DNA from: Takakia lepidozioides
Taxonomy: Eukaryota > Streptophyta > Takakiopsida > Takakiales > Takakiaceae
Length of the DNA: 60,000 bases
Reading direction: 5' to 3'
Assembly: GCA_030704615.1 (NCBI GenBank)
Contig: CM060733.1
Location: 25,050,001 to 25,110,000, forward strand
The translations under genes were made by a program, and so were the position numbers. The notes under the pieces are model-generated. The model was not told the DNA's origin. It did not search any database and saw only the letters and a program-made list of their open reading frames with translations. How positions within the stretch are numbered: the first letter of the stretch is position 1; each line of letters begins with the position of its first letter. This document shows, in pieces, positions 44,041 through 52,499 of the stretch.

Positions 44041-45021
44041 TTGTCTCCATTGGACACCACACCTATTGTGTGGCAGTATCCGGATGAAGGCATTTGTCTT
44101 CTGGACTTGTTTGGCGGGATCAGCACCGGATTGGCTGCTGTGTTACAGGCAGGTGTACGAGTTCGGCGTTACCTGTATGTGGAGAGGGATGAGACTGCAC
44201 GACGCGTTTCACTTCGCCATGTTGCTCAGTTGGTGCAGCGGTACCCTGAGTTGTTGTCGGTGTCTGCAATTCGTGGATATCAGCAGGCCTTGCCAGCAGA
44301 CATTTCGTTGCTGGGGGCGCAGGATTTGGAGCGGGTTGGCTCCATTGATCTGGTAGTGGCAGGTTGGCCCTGCCAAGGGCATTCATCAGCCGGGCATGGC
44401 AATGGATTGCGAGACTCGAGGTCGGGTCTGTTTTGGGAGATGGTGCGGGTTTTGCGCCACTTGCAGCTTCATCAAGCTGTATCTCCAGCATACATCTTGG
44501 AGAATGTGCCACTGATGGGCGATTCTCGGGCCAGGGTGATGGCCAGTGTGCATCAAGTCCGGTCGTGGCTTGGGTCAGCAGTGTTGCTAGATGCAGCTAC
44601 AGTGGGGTCACGGGCTCATCGTCCACGGCTATGGTGGACTAACTTGATGCCACCCGCACTGCTCAAGCGTGCATTTGATGGGGTGCAGCGGCCAGCACAT
44701 CTCACAGTGGATAGCATTCTGGACACAGGGAGGCAGTCTCAGCGTGTGAGACACGATGACCGTTTGCCTTTGGCAGTGGTCAACAAGGTGGGTCAACCAC
44801 GAGCAGCATTACCTACACTGCTCAGCTTCCCAGGATCGCATGCTTTCCGGGATAGTGGACCTGGCCTCCTGTGGGATGCTCAGTTGCAGCAGTTAGTGGA
44901 GCCTAATGCTGACGAGCGTGAGCGGGCAATGGGTTTACCACTGGTACCACGGCGGTGTCGTCTCTTTCTGAGGCATCACGTCGTCAAGTGTTGGGGCAAG
45001 CAATGGATCTCAATTGCTTGA
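44041..45021 (+). CDS. DNA cytosine-5 methyltransferase domain inside the Ty3 element
   Basis: An uninterrupted frame of 326 codons. Motif I: ICLLDLFGGISTG (AdoMet binding). Motif II region: RRYLYVERDETARR. Motif IV with the catalytic Cys: DLVVAGWPCQGHSSAGHG. Motif V-like: GLRDSRSGLFWEM. Motif VI: YILENVPLMG, with the catalytic Glu of ENV. Motif VIII: SRAHRPRLWWTNL. Then a target-recognition-like region, and ERERAMGLP before motif X. The end is frameshifted near 44,942: motif X (SEASRRQVLGQAMDLNCLTW) lies in another frame at 44,970-45,030. Expected activity is methylation of cytosine in DNA. The domain sits between protease and reverse transcriptase in the same orientation, so it was probably part of the polyprotein. 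Which DNMT family donated it is unclear. Confidence 0.85.
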   Translation: MSPLDTTPIVWQYPDEGICLLDLFGGISTGLAAVLQAGVRVRRYLYVERDETARRVSLRHVAQLVQRYPELLSVSAIRGYQQALPADISLLGAQDLERVGSIDLVVAGWPCQGHSSAGHGNGLRDSRSGLFWEMVRVLRHLQLHQAVSPAYILENVPLMGDSRARVMASVHQVRSWLGSAVLLDAATVGSRAHRPRLWWTNLMPPALLKRAFDGVQRPAHLTVDSILDTGRQSQRVRHDDRLPLAVVNKVGQPRAALPTLLSFPGSHAFRDSGPGLLWDAQLQQLVEPNADERERAMGLPLVPRRCRLFLRHHVVKCWGKQWISIA

Positions 45022-45477
45022 CCTGGATTATCAGCTTGGCTATGGCTGAGCAACGCAGAGTGCGGAGTACACTTCCCTCGATGGTCTCTCTGCCTACCGA
45101 GACGGTACAGGCAGTGAGTGGGGGCGAGCATGTGAGGACCATGGGGTGCATGCATCCATGGCACACGTGGGAGGTGCTCGAGGTTCAGAGGGAGTTGGCA
45201 GCCAAGGTGGCGATGATGGATGAGGTTGGGGATTTTTCTCGGGTTGAGGAAGTCCTGAGGATGAGATGATGGGGCAGGATGAGGCCTTGTCATTGACTGA
45301 GCAGGTAGGGAGTACTGCTCAAGAGGTTGCAACATAGCAACCACTGGACGCGTCCTCTACCTCTAAGCCCACTGGACTTAAGGTTGCAGTTACGGAGGAC
45401 AATTGGGAGCCTGACATTGGACCCATTGTCACCGGAGGAGAGAGACGAGACGTATACGGCGGTTCCTGAGGGCTTAC

Positions 45478-46826
45478 ATGAATTGCTTTGCCTTCAGTTT
45501 GAAGGACTTGGGAGCACTGAAGGGTCAAGAGATCCGTATTGAGTTGGCCACTGACACGCCAATCTTTCGGAGACCCTATAGATACAGTGACATGGAGAGG
45601 TCTTTGATTCAGATGAGGACTCAAGATCTCTGGGAGGCAGGTTTGGTGGAGCTCTCTGGTGGAGAGTATGCTTCAGCCACAGTGATGCCAGCCAAGAAGG
45701 ATGTCTATGGCAATTGGACGGAGAGACGTATGTGCGGTGATTACCGGCCTGTAAATCGTCAGACCAAGTCCGATAAGTATGCCATGCCAACACCAGAGGA
45801 GATCTTTGATGCCATCGGGCATGCTAAGGTCTTTAGCACTTTGGATTTACGATATATCACCAGTTGCCAATCAAGGAGGCGGACAAGCAGAAGACGACAT
45901 TCTGGGGGATCAATGAGCACGGCAAGGATTGCCTATATCAGTGGCGGTTCTTACCATTTGGGCTTAAGAATGCTCCTGCAGAGTTTCAGAGAGTCATGGA
46001 TAGGATTCTAGCAGGGGTGGACTTTGCTCGTGCTACATAGATGACATCATCATCTTTAGTGTTACGATGGAGGAGCATGAGAGACACCTTCAGGTGGTAT
46101 TGGAGCGCTTGAGAGCGCACGGATTGAAGTTGCATCCGGGGAAGTGCAAGTTTTTCCACAACCAGATTGAGTATCTGGGTCATATGATATATCCTGGAGG
46201 ATTGGGGGTACAGCAGACTAAGGTAGAGGCCATTGCACAAATTCCACGCCCCACGGATGTGAGCCGAGTTCGAGCTTTCATGGGGTTGGCAAACTATTAT
46301 AGACGGTTTGTCAAGGGATTTAGTACCATTGCAAAGGCTCTAACCAAGCTGACCAAGGTGGACCAGAAGTGGCAGTGGGAAGATGAGCAGGAACGAGCTT
46401 TTCAAGAGCTCAAGGCGAGGTTGACCTCGGCGCCTATCCTAAGACGACCTATCAGGGGCGTCCTTTCAGCTGCATACGGATTGGAGCATGCTGGGGCTTG
46501 GAGCGGTGCTCACACAGGTGGATGATGAGGGAAGAGAGTTCGTAGTGGCTTATGCTAGCCGCTTAAACAACGCTGCAGAGGCTAAGTATAGCTCATATGA
46601 GGGAGAGTGCTTAGCTGCAGTGTGGGCCGTGGCACACTTCAGGTGCTATCTATACGGCAATCTTTTCACCCTTGTCACGGATCACCAGCACTCAAGGTTG
46701 ATGGAGTCAGACAAGCTTACGGGGAAGCTTGCACGGTGGGCACTCATACTCCAGGAGTATGACTTTCAGGTGTGCATCGACCGGGTTTGGTCAATCGGGA
46801 TGTGGATGGATTGAGTCGCAATCCAT
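45478..46826 (+). pseudogene. Reverse transcriptase and RNase H of the DNMT-bearing element
   Basis: Succession of frames: ERRMCGDYRPVNRQTKSDKY, AMPTPEEIFDAIGHAKVFST, LDLR, then shifted frames with FLPFGLKNAPAEFQ-type sequence, the catalytic CYIDDIIIF (about 46,033), HLQVVLERLRAHGLKLHPGK and AFMGLANYYRRFVKGFST. RNase H follows: MLGLGAVLTQVDDEGREFVV, YSSYEGECLAAVWAVAHF, LVTDHQHSRLMESDKLTGKL. Order and motifs are those of Ty3/gypsy pol. At least four frameshifts make it inactive. Confidence 0.85.
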
Positions 46827-47159
46827 GCATGAGCCAGCAGGATGACACTGGAGCTCGGTGGCATGGTGAGACGGACGAGGAATGGTGCCGGGATGGCACG
46901 CATCTGCATTTTTGTGTATCTTGGCATCGGGAGGTCAGGTTGGACCTACAACAGGGATGACTGTAGACGGAGTGTCTGAGGACCCTGAGGCTAGTGATGA
47001 GCCAGGTGGTGCCAGAGATATACATGAGGATTCGGCTGTGTTGGACTACCTCCGCACGGGAGACACGACAGCCACTGTGACTGCCCAGGGAGAGGGATCG
47101 GATCCTGCAACGAGCCAAGAGGTTCAAGTGGGAGGGGATATACCTACTTTGAGTGTGGG

Positions 47160-48130
47160 AGGATGGTCGGGTGAGGATTGTGCCTCACCCCACAGCGTGC
47201 ACGGTTAGTGCGACATGCCCATGAGGAGTTGGGCATTTTGGAGTGCGACGCACTCACAGTTTACTGCAAGGGCAGTATTGGTGGTGTGGTATGCATACAG
47301 AGGGCAACAGTTCGTGGCTAGGTGCATGGGTGTGACAGGGTGCGTGCTTCATTCAACACCCCTACACCACAGTTGCTCCTTTACCAATCATGGGATTGGG
47401 CTACAGGTGGAGTCTTGACTTCGCAGGACCGTTGCCACTGACTATGCGCCACCACAGATATGGTTGGTGATGGTGGAGCAATTCTCCGAGTGGATTGAGT
47501 TGGTTCCATTGCCTGACAAGGCTAGTGAGGGGGCTGCGTATGCATTCTTGGATCGTGTACTTAGCCGATTTGGTGCTCCAGCTGAGGTACTCACGGACCA
47601 GGGAGAGAGTTCTGGGGGAGTTTCAGGCTTTGTGTGATAAAGCCTTGATAGACCACCGCACCACTTCTCGGGATTATCCTGAGGCCGATGACTTAGCAGA
47701 GAGAGTTGTTCAGACGGTGAAGAGGGGTTTGCGCAAGTATGGCTTGCAGAAGGGATACCTAGGAGATTGGGATCTTCGGGTTCCTTGGTTAGCCATGGGC
47801 TACAGGTTCAGCAAACAAGCATCACTTGCCTCCTCTCACCATATTTCCTTCTCTTTGGCCGAGAGTTGGATTTGCCTGCAGCCATTCGTAGGGACACTGC
47901 TCAAGTCCTCAACCTTGATGATCCGGACGTGTGGGTACGTGCATGTGATCAGCGTGCAGAGTTGTTCAAGAAAGTCATGCCCATGGCTTTTGAGAACCTT
48001 GCCATTGCACAACACCGTGATACGTTGAGGTATGCCACTATACGTGGTGGAGGATATCGTCCTGGGGTTCGGAGGTTTAGCCTGGTGACTATGTTTATTT
48101 GCAGCAGACTGCTCCTACGACTCTAGATGT
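47160..48130 (+). pseudogene. Integrase of the DNMT-bearing element
   Basis: In shifting frames: HAHEELG (zinc-motif His region, about 47,210), QQFVARCMG (Cys part), then LDFAGPLPL (first catalytic Asp), VEQFSEWIELVPLPDKASEG, FGAPAEVLTDQG (second Asp), and ADDLAERVVQTVKRGLRKYG (region of the catalytic Glu), followed by GDWDLRVPWLAMGYRFSKQ. This is the retroviral-type DDE integrase. Frames are broken near 47,210, 47,420, 47,600 and 47,820. Confidence 0.8.
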
Positions 48131-48205
48131 TACTGCAGGGCGTGTTATTCTGAGGGTTCAAGAGGTGTTGCCCTCAGGGGTCCTGATCTTGAGGGTCGGG
48201 ATGGC

Positions 48206-48472
48206 ATGACTTGGAACCATGTGCGTAATTGTGCGCCATGTCACCTTCCCAATGTCGATGGCGGAGTTGACCCAAACTTGGCAGTGGTGTACCTGTTTGA
48301 GGTGCATGCTCTGTGGGTCTGCCAAAGGGGCACCACCATGTTGGTGTGTGATCGATGCTCAAGGGGTTGGCATATGGGATGCTTGACACCACCTCTTGAG
48401 AAGGTTCCTGACGGAGATTGGTTGTGTCCACACTGCTGGATAGTGGCAGTGGACATGACTGGAGGCAGCTAA
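48206..48472 (+). CDS. PHD finger at the C-terminal end of the retroelement
   Basis: The frame contains MLVCDRCSRGWHMGCLTPPL, then EKVPDGDWLCPHC: Cys pair, His, Cys and final Cys pair of a C4HC3 PHD finger. The first Cys pair is found one frame over (CMLCG at 48,303-48,317), so a single-base indel lies between about 48,315 and 48,340. PHD fingers read histone H3 tails. At the end of an integrase this domain would take the place of the chromodomain found in chromoviruses and could guide integration to certain chromatin; that role is inference. Stop codon TAA at 48,470-48,472. Confidence 0.75.
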   Translation: MTWNHVRNCAPCHLPNVDGGVDPNLAVVYLFEVHALWVCQRGTTMLVCDRCSRGWHMGCLTPPLEKVPDGDWLCPHCWIVAVDMTGGS

Positions 48473-48700
48473 CAAGACATGGAGGCCAAGCTCATAGGAG
48501 TCAATACATGAGATCCCAAGCTCAAGTTCACAAGTGCAAGACGGCGACTAACGATGGGGCAACTCTTGCACCCGGCCTCTTGATCTATCGAGTTTGAGTG
48601 TAGTAGGGATAGTGGTGGAGGACTTAGTGAGGCTATGGTCACTATCACATCTTGTGGCTATCTGGACTTAGAGGGACCTAAGCACCAGCTAGGGGGCGAT
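48473..48700 (+). mobile_element. 3' untranslated part and polypurine tract of the DNMT-bearing element
   Basis: Non-coding sequence ending in CAGCTAGGGGGCGAT (48,686-48,700), a short purine-rich tract directly before the TGTGTGG start of the LTR. Confidence 0.55.
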
Positions 48701-49241
48701 TGTGTGGACTAGTGACTGCCATAGTGGGCAGCATAGTGGCAGCCTAGTGACTGACTAGTTGTAGCCTAGTGGTTGGACTAGTGCTGGACTAGTGGTGGAC
48801 TAGTGGTATACTAGTGTGTGGTGTGCACATGTGTTGTGTGGTTTTGGACAGCGATGTAGTTGTGTAGCAATATGTATGCGCACGACAGCTGTCAAGTTAT
48901 TTCACCACTAGTGTGAAACTAGCTAGGAAATAGCTAGTTTTTACATATTGACATTTGGGATTGGCCCAAGTGTCAATCCAGGGGTCAAGGCAGATTTAGA
49001 GCCTGGAGTGGTTATCTTCACGACAAGCGCGGGAGGCTCATCTTTCTCGAGTTGAGCCTCACCGCGCCTAGCTATGGCGCCGTAGTGTGGATTCCCCATG
49101 GCATGGGGTGCACTTGGCTTGACTTGTATTTGAGTGATGAGGTTATATATGCATGAGTTTATGCTTCACCTTTGTGAGCTCGCATGAGCTTGTGCTTGTA
49201 TTCTTCTTATTCTTATTCTTATTCTTATTCTTCTTCTAACA
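48701..49241 (+). mobile_element. 3' LTR of the DNMT-bearing Ty3 element
   Basis: 541 bp, from TGTGTGGACTAG to TTCTAACA, obeying TG...CA. The first part (48,701-48,886) has many CTAGTGG-type octamers and matches 50,971-51,151. The second part (48,885-49,241) matches 38,056-38,392. The end holds ATTCTT repeats (expanded compared with the 5' copy). Confidence 0.75.
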
Positions 49242-50970
49242 TGACAACTCCAGGTGTCACCATGGCGCGCTCAATGGCTGGCCTAGCTGGCAGCTCTATC
49301 AACCTGGCAGCTACAGCTTGCCATGGCGCAGTCGTGGCAGTCTTGACCCTCAAATCCGAGGATCCCTCCGGCACTACACCTCCCACTATCTCCGCAGAAG
49401 ATGAAGTAACCTCCCCACTCTCACAGAGTGTAGCTGCCAGCCTGAACACCTCAGCTGGTCTTACCCCCGACGTCGCAATCATGGTAGCCGAGAACAATGG
49501 AGCCTGACACACAGATGTGGCCGCTCCTAGTAGCACACTAGCTGCCGTAGCCTTGGCAACACTAGGTAGTGGTGCTACCCGTGTAGCTCTCCCCAATGGC
49601 ATAGTAACCTCCGCCTCGGTAACAGTCGGGCGAGAACTAGGTGCCATGGATGGCATCGACACTGTCTCCGCCAATGTGAATGACTGAGGAAGCCTAGCTT
49701 GACGGCTTGCCTTCCCACGCTGTGGATCCAACTCCACCTCTACACCTCATGGCTCAAGAACTCGTGCTGCTCCTCGAGTCACGGCTGTAGCAGACTCCAC
49801 CTGCACTAGTGGTAGTGCTGCTCCACACATGAATCCATGCCTCCCATATCTCCTCCCTCAGGAGCAGGAGGTGGACCATCCGGCCTTAGAGCCGGTACCA
49901 CCTGAGCTGTAGCCATGGCAGCGAGCCTCTGCTCTAGCTGCTGAAGCCGGTTGGCCATGCTTTGGTCAACACCCTGACCTCCGCGTCCTTGGCCATGTTG
50001 AGCTGCCCTTGGCCTGCACCTCGTGGCTGGCCACCTCGTCCTCTCTGGGCTGCTCCACCTCGCCCCCGGCCACCATTGTTCCCTGGGAACTGGCCTGGGC
50101 GCAACTCAGGATGCAAACCATAACACTGGGCCTCTCCATGCCCGTGCCTGCCACAATGCCCACACTACAACTGTGCAGGCTGTGCATGTGCCGACCCTTT
50201 GCTTCCCTCTGGGCAATCCTTCTTGACATGGTGTCCTCCACATGTCCAGCACACCACATCCGTCCGTTGTTGGCCAGCAAATGAAGGGAGAGACCCCTGC
50301 ATCCGAGGTCCTCTCTGCCCTTTCCTGAGCTTCACCTGAGCCCCCTTGTTGCCTTGAGCACGTTGAGGTAGTGGTTGGCTAGGAGCACCACTACCCTGTG
50401 GTGTCTCCTTAGCAAATCCCACCATGATCACTCGTTCCTCCACCATGTTGAGCTCTATCCGCTCTGCCAGCAAAAACACATTTGCTAAGGTGGGTTGGGC
50501 AGCTTGTAGGAGAGTTGCATCCCGCACCCTTTTCCTCAGCTCCTTGTCCAATATCCCATACCAGAATTGGACTGCCTGAGCTTCCGTAACCTCTTGGGTT
50601 ACATTTATCAAGCGCCTCATGTGAGTGAAAGCCTCCCTCAAGCTCTCGGTCGGCTTCCGTTGGAACTCTTGCAAGCTCCGCAACTTCTCTGTCCTCACCC
50701 CTTGGTAGTTCCCTCTCAACTCTTCGAAGAACTCCACAACAGGGTTGAAGGCAGGCACGGGTACTAGTGCTGGTGCGGTAGTGGCTTGGGTGGATGTCGT
50801 AGCTACTGTACCACTAGTCCCACTAGTCCCACTGCTACTTGCTGAAGCTGCCGGTGCAGCGGCAGGTGTAGCCACTGCCCTCGTGGCTCTAGTGCCCCTA
50901 GTGATGGAGACATAGTCGGGTGACCAGTATATCCTCCACTCCTCGATCTCAACCTCATGCCCCCGCCTGA
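49242..50970 (-). pseudogene. Inverted gag fragment of the same element family
   Basis: The minus strand matches 41,646-43,313 of the neighbouring element. It holds a 236-codon gag frame (50,165-50,875) with ELRGNYQGVRTEKLRSLQEF, REAFTHMRRLINVTQEVTEA, LDKELRKRVRDATLLQAAQP and the first zinc knuckle CWTCGGHHVKKDC; the second knuckle lies in another frame near 50,160. It is less broken than the plus-strand copy. It lacks the gag N-terminal 80 codons and everything after the pre-protease linker. Confidence 0.85.
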
Positions 50971-51151
50971 ACTAGTGACTGCCATAGTGGGTAGCATAGT
51001 GGCAGCCTAGTGACTGACTGGTTGTAGCCTAGTGGTTGGACTAGTGGCTGGACTAGTGGTGGACTAGTGGTATACTAGTGTGCGGTGTGCACATGTGTTG
51101 TGTGGTTTTGGACAACGATGTAGTTGTGTAGCGATATGTATGCGCACGACA
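50971..51151 (+). mobile_element. Partial LTR (U3-like part only), third copy
   Basis: It repeats 48,706-48,887 (ACTAGTGACTGCCATAGTGG, GTGTTGTGTGGTTTTGGACA, ATGTATGCGCACGACA) in direct orientation and ends where the other LTR goes on to GCTGTCAAG. It lacks the remaining 355 bp. Confidence 0.75.
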
Positions 51152-51544
51152 TTGGTCTTAGCAGGCCATGTTTCAATCTATGCCCGCTTTGCTGCACCGT
51201 GGTGGTTCTCAGAGCCGCAATCCGACATTACCTAACTACAAACACAAGTAGCACACACAACCGAGAAACCAAGTGAAAGAGAGAGAGAAACTTGCACTTT
51301 TTATTAAAGAAAAACTAGGGTAGCCTGTGCCGTGGGCCCAAGTGTCCAATGTCATCTATGTCCAAATGCAATCCCCTATGTATCTAGAGACCCCACAGTT
51401 TGGGAGATCTAGGTAGCTTGCAGGACCATTGGCCCCCATTGGCCCATGTGTGCAGAATTGAAATCTAAGCCCAAGTGCAATCTCCTATGTATCCATGTGC
51501 GTCTCCCATGTAGAGGCCCAAGTGCGACCTCTAGTGTCCAATGT
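51152..51544. other. Unique sequence after the compound retroelement
   Basis: No gene. Some AAGTGCAATC/CCTATGTATC phrases repeat (51,367, 51,476), suggesting a small degenerate repeat. Confidence 0.3.
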
Positions 51545-51683
51545 CATCTAAGTCCAAGTGCATCAATATATGAAGCAAGCCATATCTAATCATTTTTTTT
51601 TTTTCACAAAGCCTACGAACAGATTTGAACCGGAGACCTTCCCTTGATATCTCTCATGTCTAGGCTCCAACCATTGTCCCAAG
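51545..51683 (-). mobile_element. SINE-like direct repeat, copy 1
   Basis: It is repeated at 51,804-51,941 in the same orientation. Read on the minus strand, GTCTCCGGTTCAAATCTG is a tRNA-type B box, with an A-box-like ATGGTTGGAGCCTAGAC about 40 bp before it and an A-rich run after it. This suggests a tRNA-derived SINE on the minus strand. Confidence 0.5.
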
Positions 51684-51803
51684 AATGCCCACTTTGCTAT
51701 TTTTGGGGAATTTCCAGCGACCTAAAGTACTTGAAATTCCATATCTCCCACACCGTAGGTCCAAAAATCATGAGACCAAGCACGTGCACCCCCTCCTCCT
51801 CAT

Positions 51804-51941
51804 CATCTAAGTCCAAGTGCATCAATATATGAAGCAAGCCATATCTAATCATTTTTTTTCCACAGAACCTACGACCAGATTTGAACCGGAGACCTTTTCC
51901 TTTGATATCTCTCCCCTCGAGGTTCCCATCATTGTGCCAAG
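51804..51941 (-). mobile_element. SINE-like direct repeat, copy 2
   Basis: Second copy of 51,545-51,683, sharing CATCTAAGTCCAAGTGCATC, AATATATGAAGCAAGCCATA and GATTTGAACCGGAGACCTT. The T-rich stretch is shorter here. Confidence 0.5.
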
Positions 51942-52256
51942 TAAGCCTGTGATGCATGATTCCAGCGCAGCAAGCGTGGGAGATGGTGGGGCCCGCTGGC
52001 CTGAGCTCAGGGAGGCTCGGGAAGACTACTTGTCAAATGTCTTCCCCATTGTGAAGGTGGGGAGCGCTCCACACCTCCTGCTCCCTCCTCACACTCCCCA
52101 CCTTTAGGACCATGTTCCCCAACATTCTCCAATTTTGTTCCCCTATTCCCGGTCCAAGATCCTTGCTCCCCATACTATAACAGGGGAGTGGGGACCGCGA
52201 ATAGGGGAGCGAGCCACATTCCACAGGGCAAGTAGGGGAGCGGGGTCGGAACCGGG

Positions 52257-52380
52257 AGCGAGGAGGGGAGCGAGGTCAGGAAACCAGGGGCGAGGAGGGG
52301 AGCGAGGTCAGGAAACCGGGGGCGAGGAGGGGAGCGAGGTCGGGAACCGGGGGCGAGGAGGGGAGCGAGGACCGGGAACA
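52257..52380 (+). repeat. Purine-rich 32-bp tandem repeat, four units
   Basis: Units of the form GCGAGGAGGGGAGCGAGGTC plus GGGAACCGGGG, about 32 bp each. Degenerate GGGGAGCGAGG continues on both sides (52,170-52,500). The strong strand asymmetry (G/A on plus) could allow triplex or quadruplex structure. Confidence 0.8.
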
Positions 52381-52499
52381 GGGGAGTGAGCCGTGTTCCA
52401 TGGGGAGCGGGGACCAAGAACAGGGGAGCGAGGACAAGGGACAGGGATAGGGGAGCGGAATTGGGAACAAGGAGGGGACAGAGGGAACAAGGGAGCGTA

